From Bog-473 sp963711065 (GTDB lineage: Bacteria; Actinomycetota; Acidimicrobiia; Acidimicrobiales; RAAP-2), in assembly GCA_963711065.1 (NCBI GenBank), contig CAVQCO010000002.1:434001-498000 (forward strand): DNA of 64,000 nt, read 5' to 3'. The notes under the pieces were generated by a model. It had not been told where the DNA came from. It saw only the letters and a program-made list of their open reading frames with translations, and made no database searches. Made by a program: the position numbers and the translations under genes. Shown here in pieces: positions 17,864 through 27,550 of the stretch (its first letter is position 1; each line of letters begins with the position of its first letter).

Positions 17864-19297
17864 ATGGCCGAGACGGTCCGGGAGTGCGAGGTGGTGGTGG
17901 TCGGGGCCGGCTACTCCGGCCTCGCCACCGCCCGCCACCTGGCCCGTTCCGGCGTCGACGTGCTGGTGCTCGATGCCCGGCACCGGGTCGGCGGCCGCTC
18001 CTTCACCGACGTCACCGCAGCGGGGTTCACCATCGACCGCGGGGGCCAGTGGATCGGCCCGACCCAGGACCATCTCGCCGCCCTGGCGTCCGAGCTGGGG
18101 GTGGCCACCTTCCCGACGTACACCACCGGGCAGGGGGTGGAGCTGCGCGAGGGCACGCGCGAGCCCTACGTCGGCCTCATCCCCACCTCGGACCCCCACG
18201 GCGCCGCCGACGGCATCGCCGCCATGCTCGACCTCGACCTGGCCGCCTTCGAAGTCCCGACCGAGGCCCCCTGGGACGCGCCGGACGCCGCCGCCCTCGA
18301 TGCCCGGACCCTGGCCACCTACCTCGACGACCATCTCTCCTCCGCGTCGGCGCGCTCCATCCTGGAGGTGGCGATCAAGGCCATCTTCGGCACGGGGTCG
18401 GGCGAGCTGTCGCTCCTCTTCGCCCTCTTCTACCTCCATGCCGGCGGGGGGCTGACCAACCTCGCCCGCACCACCGGCGGCGCGCAGGAGGGCCGCTTCG
18501 CCGGAGGGTCCCAGCAACTCGCCGAGGGAATGGCGGCCGAGCTGGGGGACCGCGTCGTGCTCGGCGCCCCCGTCGAGAGCGTGACATACCGCCCCGCCGA
18601 CGTCGCGATCGGTGCCCGTCTCGTCGCGACCGGGGCCGACCCGGCCGACCCGTCGTCGCCGCACGACCCGTTGCGCGTGCGCGCCCGGCGCGCCGTCTTC
18701 GCGATGTCGCCCGTGCTGTGCGGGCGCCTCACCTACACCCCGCCGCTCCCCGGGGGCCGGGACCAGCTCTCCCAGCGCATGCCGATGGGCGCTGTCACCA
18801 AGGTCCACGTGCTGTACGACCGCCCGTTCTGGCGCGAGGACGGGCTCAACGGCCAGATCGTCGCCCCCGAGAGCGCGCTGGGCAGCACGTTCGACAACTC
18901 CCCCGAGGACGCCTCCCACGGCGCCATCGTCGGCTTCGTCGCCGGAGACGACTGCCGCCGCCTCGAGCGCGCCGGGCCCGAGGTGCGGCGCGAGCTCATG
19001 CTGGCCGACCTCGAGCGCGCCTTCGGGCCGCGGGCGCGCCGTCCGATCGAGGTGGTCGAGCAGCACTGGCCGGCCGAGCCCTTCACCCGCGGCGGCCCCG
19101 TGGCCGTGAGCGCCCCCGGGGCGCTGACCGCGCTCGGCCCCGCGCTGCGCGAGCCCGTCGGGCCGCTGCACTGGGCCGGGACGGAGACGGCGACGCAGTG
19201 GTGCGGCTACCTCGACGGCGCGCTCTCCGCCGGCCGGCGCGCCGCCGACGAGGTGCTGGGCGCGCTCAAAGGGGAGCCGGTTGGCCTCGACCGATGA
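17864..19297 (+). CDS. Flavin-containing amine oxidase
   Basis: The product is 477 residues, normal for the family. Residues 9-37 form the FAD-binding Rossmann motif (VVVVGAGYSGLATARHL) followed by ARHRVGGRS. RGGQWIGPTQDHL is typical of monoamine/putrescine oxidases. Near the C-terminus LHWAGTETATQWCGYLDGAL carries the second FAD contact. It oxidises a primary or secondary amine to an aldehyde with release of H2O2; the substrate cannot be read from the sequence. AGGGAGAGGGTAGGGGAC precedes the ATG. The next gene overlaps its end by 17 bp. The APC permease and the aldehyde dehydrogenase at 29544 could serve the same catabolism, but that is inference. Confidence 0.85.
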   Translation: MAETVRECEVVVVGAGYSGLATARHLARSGVDVLVLDARHRVGGRSFTDVTAAGFTIDRGGQWIGPTQDHLAALASELGVATFPTYTTGQGVELREGTREPYVGLIPTSDPHGAADGIAAMLDLDLAAFEVPTEAPWDAPDAAALDARTLATYLDDHLSSASARSILEVAIKAIFGTGSGELSLLFALFYLHAGGGLTNLARTTGGAQEGRFAGGSQQLAEGMAAELGDRVVLGAPVESVTYRPADVAIGARLVATGADPADPSSPHDPLRVRARRAVFAMSPVLCGRLTYTPPLPGGRDQLSQRMPMGAVTKVHVLYDRPFWREDGLNGQIVAPESALGSTFDNSPEDASHGAIVGFVAGDDCRRLERAGPEVRRELMLADLERAFGPRARRPIEVVEQHWPAEPFTRGGPVAVSAPGALTALGPALREPVGPLHWAGTETATQWCGYLDGALSAGRRAADEVLGALKGEPVGLDR

Positions 19298-19640
19298 GCT
19301 GCTCGAGGCCTTCGCCGAATGGCGCACGCGCAGCAACGAGAACCCCCGCCTGACCAAAATGGTCAAGGGCTGGGACCGCGTCATCCACTTCGTCACGACC
19401 GACACCGCGCAGGCCTACACCATGCGGGTGGAGGGCCAGCGGCTGTCGGAGCTCGCGGTGGGCCACGAGGGGCAACCCGACGTCGTGGTGACCGGCAGCA
19501 GCGAGGACTTCTGCGACATGTTCTGGGGCGACCTCAACCCGTCGGAGAAGTACATGTCGGGCGAGATCACGCTGGCGGGGTCGCAGCAGGACGTCATGCG
19601 GATCGACGCCATCTCCATGGTGGCCTTCCTCGATACCTGA
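19281..19640 (+). CDS. SCP2 sterol-carrier domain protein
   Basis: The product is 119 residues, a single-domain SCP2-like fold. It shows the VIHFVTTDTAQAYTMRVE strand pattern, a DVVVTGSSEDFCDMFWG segment and NPSEKYMSGEITLAGSQQD. These are characteristic of actinobacterial SCP2 proteins, which bind lipids or acyl-CoA esters. A TTG start at 19281 with GGGGAGCC upstream fits best and overlaps the amine oxidase by 17 bp. It lies in one transcript with that oxidase and a permease. Confidence 0.75.
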   Translation: MASTDELLEAFAEWRTRSNENPRLTKMVKGWDRVIHFVTTDTAQAYTMRVEGQRLSELAVGHEGQPDVVVTGSSEDFCDMFWGDLNPSEKYMSGEITLAGSQQDVMRIDAISMVAFLDT

Positions 19641-19655
19641 TCCGGCCCGATCGCC

Positions 19656-21041
19656 ATGACCGACGCCGTCCTCGCGTCCCGGGCCACGCTGCGCCGAGCG
19701 CTCGGCCTGCGCACGGTCGTCACCACCTCGACCGGCCTGGCCTTCGCCGCCCTGGAGTACCTGGCCGCCGCCGGGCTCGTGGCCTATGTGGGAGGCGACT
19801 CCGCCTTCATCCCCATCATCGTCGCCGGAGTCCTCGCGCTCGTGGCCTACGGCTTCTTCGGCGAGCTCAACGGGATGTTCCCCACCGCCGCCGCCATCCG
19901 CCTGTACATGAAGCGGGCCATGGACGACCGCGTCGCCCTCACCATCACGTTCACCTACATGACGACCATCGTCCTGGTCATCGCCGCCGACGCCTTCATC
20001 GTCGGCAGCGCACTGGCGCGCGCCTTCGGCGAGCCGGCGTGGGTCGCCTCGCTCTGGATCGTCGGGCTGCTGGCGGTCGCCGTCGTCACCAACCTGCGCG
20101 GCATCACCGTGGCCGGCCTGCTCCAGGACGTCGCCACCTCAGTGGTCGTGCTGGCCACCCTCGCCGTCGGCATCCTGGCCCTCGTGCGCAGCGGCCACGG
20201 GTTGCACGCCCCCTTCCAGCCGCTGCACGGGCACCGGCCCGGGGACCTCCTCGAGGCGGTCGCCCTGGGCGTGTTCCTCTACAGCGCGTTCGAATGGGTG
20301 ACGACGAGCGCCGAGGAGGTGCGCAAGCCCGCATCCGTCAACCGGGGCATGTTGATCGCCATCGGCATCCTCTGCGTCGTGTGCTCGGTGGCTGCGGTGG
20401 CGATGAGCCACACGCTCACGCATCACGAGCTCTCCTCCGCCTACCCGCAGCTCTACCTCGGCATCGCCGCCCTCGGGCACGCCGGGCTGTGGGTGATGGC
20501 CGGGGTGACCGCCGTCACCGCCCTGAACACGTTCAACGGCGGCTTCATCACCGCGTCGCGGTTCATCTACGGCACCGCGCGCGAGGGCTCCCTGCCCCGC
20601 CAGCTGGCCCGGCTCAACGACCGCGCCGTCCCCTGGGTGCCGGTCGTGGCCCTGGGCGCCGTCTCCGCCGTGGTCGCGTTGCTGGTCGCGGTGACCCAGG
20701 CCTGGCAGGTGCTCGTCGCGGTCGGAGCTGCGCTCGAGGCGATGATCTACGGCGTTGCCGGCTTCTGCGCGGTGCGCCTGCGCCGGCGCCATCCCGAGAT
20801 CCCACGCCCCTTCCGCGTCCGGGGCCTGCGCGTCCTCGGGCCAGTGGGCATGGTCATCTTCGGCCTGCTGGCGCTGACGGCGTCGGTGTCGGTGCAGAAC
20901 CGGTTCAACCCGGCGCCGCTGCTCGTCATCCTCGCCGCCGGCGGCCTGAGCGCCTCCTACGTGCTGGGGGTCCTCCCCGGTGTGCGCGCCCGCGAGGACG
21001 CACGCCGTGCGGCGCGGCCGCGCCGCCGTCCGGGCCGCTGA
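19656..21041 (+). CDS. APC-family amino acid/amine permease
   Basis: The product is 461 residues with about 12 hydrophobic helices, the APC superfamily layout. The first helix carries a TSTGLAFAALEYLAAAGLVAY segment corresponding to the substrate-binding break. The loop after TM6 has FLYSAFEWVTTSAEEVRKP, and TM8 begins with NTFNGGFITASRFIYGTAREG, both family signatures. It imports an amino acid or polyamine by proton symport. Downstream of the amine oxidase and SCP2 genes, it probably supplies the oxidase substrate; that is inference. Confidence 0.8.
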   Translation: MTDAVLASRATLRRALGLRTVVTTSTGLAFAALEYLAAAGLVAYVGGDSAFIPIIVAGVLALVAYGFFGELNGMFPTAAAIRLYMKRAMDDRVALTITFTYMTTIVLVIAADAFIVGSALARAFGEPAWVASLWIVGLLAVAVVTNLRGITVAGLLQDVATSVVVLATLAVGILALVRSGHGLHAPFQPLHGHRPGDLLEAVALGVFLYSAFEWVTTSAEEVRKPASVNRGMLIAIGILCVVCSVAAVAMSHTLTHHELSSAYPQLYLGIAALGHAGLWVMAGVTAVTALNTFNGGFITASRFIYGTAREGSLPRQLARLNDRAVPWVPVVALGAVSAVVALLVAVTQAWQVLVAVGAALEAMIYGVAGFCAVRLRRRHPEIPRPFRVRGLRVLGPVGMVIFGLLALTASVSVQNRFNPAPLLVILAAGGLSASYVLGVLPGVRAREDARRAARPRRRPGR

Positions 21042-21044
21042 GCC

Positions 21045-22118
21045 TCAGGGCGCGCGGTGCGTGCGCAACAGCCGCCGGCGGGCGTGGCGGGCCCGGGCGA
21101 GCGTGACCAGCTCCCCGAGCACGGCTCCGAAGGCCACGCCCTCGGCCTCCCACAGCATGGGGAACATGGAGATGGGGGTGAAGCCCGGCATGGTGTTCAC
21201 CTCGTTCACCACGATCTCGTCGTCGTCCTGGAGGAAGAGGTCGACGCGGGCCAGCCCCTCGACCCGCAGGGCGCGGTAGGCGGCGGTGGCGACGCGCTGC
21301 GCGTGGGCCAGCTGCGCCGTCGTCACGTCGGTCGGTGCGATCGTCTCCGCCGCGCCCAGCACGTACTTGTCCTCGTAGTCGTAGAACTCTCGGCTGGCCA
21401 CGATCTCGCCGGCCCGCGACACCGTCACGTCCTCGTTGCCCTTCAGCGCGAGCTCGAGCTCACGGCCCCGGATGAACTCCTCCAGGATGACGTGGTCGTC
21501 GAAGTCGAAGGCGCCGACGACGGCGTCGCCCAGTGCCGCCGCGTCGGCCACCTTGGCCACGCCGATGGAGGACCCGAGGTTGGCGGGCTTCACGAAGATC
21601 GGGAGGCCCAGGGCGCCGATCGCCTCCTCCATCACCTCGGCGGACCACGACGCCCGGGCCACCAGCCGCCACGCCGCCACCGGGAGACCGGCGTCGTGCA
21701 GGACGGACTTCGCGATGCCCTTGTCCATGCAGATGGCCGAGGACAGCACGCCGGCGCCGACGTAGGGGACGCCCAGCGCCTCGAGATGCCCCTGGATCAC
21801 CCCGTCCTCCCCGAACGGCCCGTGCAGCGCGGGGAACACGACCGCGTCGGGGGGCAGCCCCGCGTCGAGGCCCGTCAGCTCGGTGCCCGGGTCGTGGTGG
21901 AGCAGGTCGTCGGGCGAGGCGAGCGCGACGACCTGGCCGGCGTCGGCCAGGACCCGGTTGGCGTCGACCCAGCGCTTGTCGTGGGTCAGCCCGATCGCCT
22001 TGACGGTGAACCCGGCTTCGAGCGCGGTGGCGGTGATCCGACGCGCCGAGATGCACGAGATCTCGTGCTCGGCCGAGGGGCCGCCGTAGACCACGGCCAA
22101 CGCTCCCGGATCTGGCAT
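21045..22118 (-). CDS. ddl: D-alanine--D-alanine ligase
   Basis: The product is 357 residues and makes the D-Ala-D-Ala dipeptide for peptidoglycan. The N-terminus has VVYGGPSAEHEIS, the ligase signature. FVKPANLGSSIGVAKV is the ATP-grasp central motif, ILEEFIRGRELELAL the second, and VNEVNTMPGFTPISMFP carries the catalytic Asn/Glu and the C-terminal loop. It is transcribed divergently from murF with only 36 bp between start codons. murF encodes the enzyme that uses the dipeptide, so the spacing suggests co-regulation. Confidence 0.93.
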   Translation of the reverse strand: MPDPGALAVVYGGPSAEHEISCISARRITATALEAGFTVKAIGLTHDKRWVDANRVLADAGQVVALASPDDLLHHDPGTELTGLDAGLPPDAVVFPALHGPFGEDGVIQGHLEALGVPYVGAGVLSSAICMDKGIAKSVLHDAGLPVAAWRLVARASWSAEVMEEAIGALGLPIFVKPANLGSSIGVAKVADAAALGDAVVGAFDFDDHVILEEFIRGRELELALKGNEDVTVSRAGEIVASREFYDYEDKYVLGAAETIAPTDVTTAQLAHAQRVATAAYRALRVEGLARVDLFLQDDDEIVVNEVNTMPGFTPISMFPMLWEAEGVAFGAVLGELVTLARARHARRRLLRTHRAP

Positions 22119-22154
22119 CGACCGAGGCTATACAATCGATCGCGAGGGCGATGC
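22119..22154. promoter_or_regulatory. Compact divergent ddl/murF promoter region
   Basis: Only 36 bp separate the two start codons. It contains GGCTATACAATCG, whose TACAAT could serve as a -10 box for murF with a very short leader. The -35 regions must lie inside the opposite genes. It is the most AT-rich point of the neighbourhood. The promoters are inferred, not demonstrated. Confidence 0.4.
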
Positions 22155-23489
22155 GTGCGATTCCCCACATCTGAGCTCGCAGGCCACCTCGGCGGGGAGC
22201 TGGTCGGGCCCGATGTGGTGGTCGACGGCGCCAGCACCGACACGCGCACGCTGGCACCGGGCCAGCTCTACGTCCCCATCGTCGCGGAGCGCGACGGGCA
22301 CGCGTTCGTCGGCGCCGCCCTCGAGGCCGGCGCCCCCGCCTACCTCACGATGGAGGATCCCGTCGGCGGGACGGCCATCAGGGTCGACGACACGTCCCTG
22401 GCGCTCATGAACCTCGGCCTGTTGGCCCGCACCCGTGTCGGCGGAGTGATCGGGATCACGGGATCCGTCGGTAAGACGACGACCAAGGACCTTCTGCGAG
22501 CCTGCCTGGCTCCCACCTTCCGGACGGCGGCCAGCGCACGCTCCTTCAACAACGAACTGGGCCTGCCGCTGACCCTGCTCAACGCAGCCGACGACGTGCA
22601 GTGGGTCGTGCTCGAGATGGGGGCGCGCGGCGTCGGCCACATCCGGCGCCTGGCCCAGGTGGCCCGGCCCACCGTGGGCATCGTCACCAGCGTCGCCATG
22701 GCCCACGTCGAGTACTTCGGCGACCTGGAGGGCGTGGCGAGGGCGAAGAGCGAGCTGGTGACCGCGCTGCCCGAGTCCGGCCTCGCCGTCTTGAACTTCG
22801 ACGACGCCCGGGTCGCCCGCATGGCGGCGCACAGCCCCTGCCCCGTGATCGGCTACGCAGTCCATGGCGACGCCGAGGTGCGCGCCGAGGACGTCGTGCT
22901 CGACGCCGAGCTCCGCCCGCGGTTCCGCCTCGTCACCCCCTGGGGCGCGGCCGACGTGGGCCTCGCCCTGCACGGGGTGCAGCAGGTGCCGAACGCCCTG
23001 GGTGCGGCGGCGGTGGCGCTGTGGTGCGGCGTCCCCCTCGAGGGCGTGGTGGCCGGCCTCGTCGAGGCGTCCGGCTCGCCCCTGCGCATGGAGGTGCACC
23101 GCATCCCCGGTGGCCCCGTGCTCGTCGTGGACTGCTACAACGCCAACCCGGCCTCCACCGAGGCGGCGCTGCGCTCGCTCGCCGCGCTCGGGGCGGGGAG
23201 GAAGCTGGCGTTGCTGGGCCTCATGGCCGAACTCGGTGCCGAGAGCGAGGCGGAGCACCGTCGGGTGGCCACGCTGGCGGCCGAACTGGAGATCGAGCTT
23301 GCCGGCTACCGGACCGACCTCTACGGCCCGGCCCAGGTGGCCGACGGTGACGACGCGGTGGCCCTGTTGCGCACGTTGGGGCCGGACGACGCCGCCCTCG
23401 TGAAGGGCAGCCGGGTGGCGCGCCTCGAGGACGTGGTGCGGGCCTATGGCGCAGCAGCCGGTGATCAGTCGCTGGGCGCCGGCACATGA
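22155..23489 (+). CDS. murF: UDP-MurNAc-tripeptide--D-Ala-D-Ala ligase
   Basis: The product is 444 residues from a GTG at 22155 with GAGGG upstream. Mur-ligase domains are in order: the N-terminal UDP-binding region with STDTRTLAPGQLYVPI, the central ATPase with GITGSVGKTTTKDLL, NNELGLPLTLL and VLEMGARGVGHI, and the C-terminal domain with VVDCYNANPASTEAALRSL. DCYNANP is diagnostic of MurF. It adds D-Ala-D-Ala, the product of the divergent ddl, to UDP-MurNAc-tripeptide in the cytoplasm. No mraY or other mur genes follow, so this is not part of a dcw cluster. Confidence 0.93.
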   Translation: MRFPTSELAGHLGGELVGPDVVVDGASTDTRTLAPGQLYVPIVAERDGHAFVGAALEAGAPAYLTMEDPVGGTAIRVDDTSLALMNLGLLARTRVGGVIGITGSVGKTTTKDLLRACLAPTFRTAASARSFNNELGLPLTLLNAADDVQWVVLEMGARGVGHIRRLAQVARPTVGIVTSVAMAHVEYFGDLEGVARAKSELVTALPESGLAVLNFDDARVARMAAHSPCPVIGYAVHGDAEVRAEDVVLDAELRPRFRLVTPWGAADVGLALHGVQQVPNALGAAAVALWCGVPLEGVVAGLVEASGSPLRMEVHRIPGGPVLVVDCYNANPASTEAALRSLAALGAGRKLALLGLMAELGAESEAEHRRVATLAAELEIELAGYRTDLYGPAQVADGDDAVALLRTLGPDDAALVKGSRVARLEDVVRAYGAAAGDQSLGAGT

Positions 23490-25743
23490 CGCGGCCCGTC
23501 CGGCTCCGCAGTCCTCGCGCCCACGAGCACCCGGCGGCTCAGTTCGCCGTAGAGGGTCTCGGTGCGCGTCGACGGCGAGCTGCCGGGATCCGAGCGCGTC
23601 GATGCGGCGCTGGCAGTCCCGCCATTCGAGGCGGAGACGGTCTGCATCACCCTCGGCGGCGGCGAGCTGCATGGCGGCGCGGGAGAGCGCCTCGCTGTAG
23701 GGCTCGACCAGGCGCGCCTGGTCCAGGCCCCAGCGGGCCAGCGCGAACCGCCCCGCGTCGGCTGCCAGCGTGGCCATGGAGCAGGCGGCGTCGACGAGCG
23801 CTGCGGCGATGCGCCCGCCGTGGCCCTCGGCCTCCCACCACGTGTACCCCGCCAGCGCGTTGGCCAGCGGTTCGCCCTCGACGAGACTCGAGCGCGGCGC
23901 GGTAGTGCGCGACGGCCGCATCGGGATCGGCCTGTGACCGCCCCGCCGCCACCAGCGCGACGGACCTGAGCACGTCGACCGTCACCTGCGGGGAGACCTG
24001 GTAGAGCCCGGTGCGGGTCCCGGTGGGAAGGAGAGGGTCGCCGCGGTCGTCGACGCCCATGGCGCGTCTCGCCGCGTGGGCCGTGTTGAACAGCGTCTTG
24101 GAGGCCGCGTCGGCATCGGACGAACCGAGGACGCGGGTGCGGAGCCGGTCGCCCGTGATGCCGTCGGGTTGGTGCAGGGCCAGGTAGGCGACGAGCTCGA
24201 CCGCCCGCCGGGCGCGATTGGGAGGAAGCTCCTCGCAGAGCCCGTCCAGCCTCGGGGTCATGGTCAGGAGCCGCACCTCGACGGTCCCCGGTGAGAAGGC
24301 CGGCGCGCCGACGGCGGCGGGTGCCTGGCCCCGGACCGGGTCGGCGGGGGCCCGTCGACGGTCGCGGGCGCCCGGGGGCGCGAGGAGGTCCGCCAGCGCT
24401 TCGGCCGTGTCCTCGGACTGGAGGTGGGGGCGGACGACGCGGCCCAAGGGGTGCAGGGTTGCGCCCATGCGGTCGACGAGCACGGTCAGATCGCTCGCGC
24501 CGACCGTGGCCGTGGTGACCACTGCGGTGTGACGCGCCACGTCGGCGGGCAGTGAGGCCGGGTCTCCGAAGTAGAGGCTCCGGCGCGCCATCTGTCCGCC
24601 CGCTGCGATCGAGGGGTGTCGAAGGACGGGGTCATCCGGGTCGTCGGTCACGTGGAGCATGTCCGACCACGCCCACACGGGCGCGGTGACGCGCGCCGAC
24701 CGCAGGAGCGAGGGCGCAGCTTCGCCGAGCACCGGCACCACGGCGCCGGGCCCGAGCGCCACCAGCCAGGTTCCCTCGTCGTCGTCGCCGACCGGGAAGG
24801 CGAGCGGGACATAGGGCGTGAAGACGTCGTCCTCTCCGAGAGCCCGATGGTCCACGTGCCAGGCGGTTCCGTCCCTCTGCGCCACGAATCCGTCGGGGGC
24901 GTCGTGCCGTGCCTCGGCCAGCCAGAAGGTGACGCCCGACGACGACACGCAGATGGCCCGGATCGCGGGCCCGCCCGGGTCCTCCTGCAGACTCCGGCCC
25001 AGAAGGCAGTTGGCCGCCTCGAAGGCCTGGAGGGCGGGGACCCCCGCAAAGCGCTGCAGGAGGGCTGCCGCGTCGACCGCCTCCTCCGACACGCCGCGTC
25101 CGAGGGAGAGGTCGACGTCGAAGTCGGACGGGGCGCTCCTGCGTCGTCGCGCCCGGCGGGCCAGGGCGGCACAGGCGAGCGAGCCGAGACCGAGCGCGAC
25201 CAGTTCGGGCAGGTGGGCGGCGGCGGGCGTCCCTGCGGCCTCGTGACCGGCACGTGGCCGCCGCTCCGCGGGCCGGTGGCGTGCGGAAGGCGGAGCCGCC
25301 AGCCCGGTTGGATCTGATCGGGGTCGACGAACCAGGCCCCACCGGTCATCGGGTGCCCCAGATTGAGGGCGGCAATCGCCGTCCAGTCGGCGCCGTCGTC
25401 CAGGCGATCGGCCGCGATGCCCCAGAGCGTGTCGCCTGGCTCCACGGCATGTGTGGTCCCGGCTGCGCGCGGCGACCGATCCGGCGCGTGCGGCCCGGAG
25501 ACCGTGGCCCCGACGTGGCCGGTCGGCACCGGCGTGCTGGCACCGGCACCCGGCGAGAGCGCCAGGGGACCGAAGGTGCCGAGAGCCAGCACGCCGAACG
25601 CGATCCGGGCCGCGAGCCGGTCGAGGAGAGACGCGCCCCGCAGGCTCTCGACGTCTCCGCTGCGCACCCGCGCCATCACTGCACGCACGAGCTGGGCGCA
25701 ACAGGCCACCCACGCCGCCCAGGCCACCAGGACGAGCGCGCAC
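23465..25743 (-). CDS. LysM-BTAD transcription regulator, middle and C-terminal part (frameshifted)
   Basis: This continues the membrane-anchored protein that starts at 25916. A long middle region (LVALGLGSLACAALARRARR onward) leads to a winged-helix domain with RRAVELVAYLALHQPDGIT and ASKTLFNTAHAARRAMG. A BTAD helical domain follows, with ALARWGLDQARLVEPYSEAL, RLEWRDCQRRID and, in a third frame, ETLYGELSRRV. This is the SARP/BTAD-type DNA-binding architecture of actinobacteria. Two breaks split it, near 23890 and near 23600 (an extra G before GATCCCGG on the minus strand). The order of conserved segments is undisturbed, so sequencing indels are likely. It should regulate transcription from the membrane; its target is unknown. 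Confidence 0.65.
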
Positions 25744-25916
25744 AGCACGTCGCGCGACGCGGGACTCCCGGCGTGGCCCAGCCCGCCGGCCAACGGGTTG
25801 CCCACCACGAAGACCAGCACCGCCGGGATCGCCGTGAACGCCAGGACCGCGGCGACCGCCGCGGCGGCGGCGTCGAGGAGCCGTTGCCCGCGCGCCCTGG
25901 TGGTGCGCCTAGCCAC
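25240..25916 (-). CDS. LysM-BTAD transcription regulator, N-terminal membrane and LysM part
   Basis: The GTG start at 25916 overlaps the end of the upstream gene by 8 bp. Residues 12-38 and 53-73 are hydrophobic helices and a third lies at about 103-122. A LysM domain follows with THAVEPGDTLWGIAADRL, then WTAIAALN and PDQIQPGWRLRLP, so it should contact peptidoglycan outside the membrane. The frame breaks near 25240-25290, after which the same protein continues one base off. Membrane, LysM and BTAD modules together form a known actinobacterial regulator type thought to couple cell-wall state to transcription. Confidence 0.65.
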
Positions 25917-26652
25917 CGGCCGGACCGATCGTGATCGTGTAGGTCAAGGCGGCCGACTCCGAGGACGGTTCACTCACCGTCGCCCGGCAGCTGCCGCTCG
26001 CATCGGGGAGCGAGGCCGCCATGGCCGAGGTCCCGCCCACGCTCTGTCCGCCGCTCGGGCAGCCGACCGTCATCGTGAGGTAGGTGCTGCCCGACCACAG
26101 CACCGATATCTGCATCGCGCCGGTGCCGGTGAACCCGTAAACGTTGGACGTCTGCAAAGGCGGGCTCAGGTAGCCCTGGGCCTGCATCCGGTCGGCCGGT
26201 TGCGATGCGGGCGCGGCCGTGGTGGTGGTCGTCGTGGCTCCGGTCGTGGTCGTGGTGACGCTCGGGGCCGTGGTCGTCGGCCCGGCACCGACCGCATGCG
26301 ACGAGAACAGCGTGGTGCCCGACGTGGAGGGCACCGACGTCGGGGGTGGAGCGCCCGCCGTGGTCGTGGTCGTCGTCGTCGTCGTCGTTGCTCGCTTTCC
26401 CGCGGGGGATGAGCCGTCGGCCGAGTGTGCCGGGCCGGAGGAGTGCCCCGGACCGACCGCGGCGGTCGGCGTGTGGCCGCGCCCGACGCGGTCCGGTGTG
26501 CTCCCCGACGTCGCGACCAACAGCGCCATGAGCGCGAGGGACACGGCCAGGATCACCCACCAGTTGGGGCGGCCCCGAGCCACTCGCGCGCGCGGAGCCT
26601 CGGCGGTGTCGGACCCTCCACCAACCACCGGCACACGATATGCACGTGTCAC
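25909..26652 (-). CDS. Membrane-anchored Thr-rich exported protein
   Basis: The product is 247 residues. After a cytoplasmic stretch of about 28 residues there is one membrane helix (WWVILAVSLALMALLVATSG). An extracellular linker with two long Thr runs and many Ala/Ser/Pro follows. The C-terminal domain of about 95 residues (GYLSPPLQTSNVYGFTG through LTYTITIGPAG) has two cysteines and a beta-rich pattern. It overlaps the LysM-BTAD regulator by 8 bp, so the two are cotranslated. It may be a sensor or partner for that regulator. The family is not recognised. Confidence 0.6.
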   Translation of the reverse strand: MTRAYRVPVVGGGSDTAEAPRARVARGRPNWWVILAVSLALMALLVATSGSTPDRVGRGHTPTAAVGPGHSSGPAHSADGSSPAGKRATTTTTTTTTTAGAPPPTSVPSTSGTTLFSSHAVGAGPTTTAPSVTTTTTGATTTTTTAAPASQPADRMQAQGYLSPPLQTSNVYGFTGTGAMQISVLWSGSTYLTMTVGCPSGGQSVGGTSAMAASLPDASGSCRATVSEPSSESAALTYTITIGPAGG

Positions 26653-26667
26653 GCAGACCGCGTCGGG

Positions 26668-27441
26668 TCAGGCGCACAGGCGACTCTGGCCGCGGTCCCG
26701 GCGGGCATAGAGGGCGCGGCGATCGCGCCCGGTCAGGGCGGCGAGCTCGGCGATGGAGTAGCCGAGGACATGGTGGGCGTACAGGACCTGGACCTCGTCG
26801 GCGCGCATGCCGTCGCGGTGCAGCTCGATGAGGATCCGGGCCAGCTCCTCGAGGTCGGTCTCGGAGGGGGAGGACCGCTCCGCCGCCTCCTCGGGGTCGA
26901 GGATGACCGAGCGCCCGCCGAGGTCCTTGGCCCGGAACAGCTGTCGCCGTAACCGACAGCGGATGGCAGAGAGCAGGTCGAGGACCGCATAGGGGCGGTC
27001 CTGACCGGCCCATTCCCCCAGGAGGAGCCACGTCGTCGAGAGCAGTTCGCCGAAGAACTCCTCGCCGTCCTGCCAGTCCCCGCCCTTCCCCCAACGCAGC
27101 TTCCCGGCCACCGCGATGAGGCCGGGCAGCAGGACCTGCACGAGCATCCGGCACAGGAACGGGTCCGTGGCGGCCTCCCGGAGCAATACCCGCACCAGGC
27201 GGGCGGCCTCCTCGCGTTCGGTGCGCCCACGGGCCCGTCGCATGTGGTCGACCAGGTCGCACGGGGTCGGGCAGGGGGCCGGCGCCCCGGCGGTGCCGAA
27301 GACCAGGTCCGACAGGCACGGATCGCGTCGGGCCACGACCTCGAGTGCGCGCAGCGCGCTGCGGGACCGGCCGACGGACCGCCACTCGACGCCCATCTGG
27401 TCGATGAGGGCCACCCGTTGCTTCGTCTGCGTCGTCGGCAT
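26668..27441 (-). CDS. Sigma-factor-like DNA-binding protein
   Basis: I chose the ATG at 27441 (MPTTQTKQRV), giving 257 residues. The C-terminus has a sigma-70 region 4 or LuxR-like helix-turn-helix: RADEVQVLYAHHVLGYSIAE then LAALTGRDRRALYARRDRGQ. An upstream segment, LLSAIRCRLRRQLFRAKDL, resembles a sigma region 2-to-4 linker. The N-terminal half, with RVLLREAATDPFLCRMLVQV, is not a standard sigma domain. It ends 16 bp before the start of the Thr-rich membrane protein on the same strand and may control that operon. It could be a divergent ECF-like sigma factor or an HTH regulator. Confidence 0.5.
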   Translation of the reverse strand: MPTTQTKQRVALIDQMGVEWRSVGRSRSALRALEVVARRDPCLSDLVFGTAGAPAPCPTPCDLVDHMRRARGRTEREEAARLVRVLLREAATDPFLCRMLVQVLLPGLIAVAGKLRWGKGGDWQDGEEFFGELLSTTWLLLGEWAGQDRPYAVLDLLSAIRCRLRRQLFRAKDLGGRSVILDPEEAAERSSPSETDLEELARILIELHRDGMRADEVQVLYAHHVLGYSIAELAALTGRDRRALYARRDRGQSRLCA

Positions 27442-27550
27442 GGGGCCACCGTCGCAACGACCGCTCCCCCGATCCCTCCCCCTGCACCGCGAACGCCGGG
27501 GCCCGGCCGAGGGAGCCGTGATCCCCCAGGTCGGCAGTAGTGTGCGGCCG

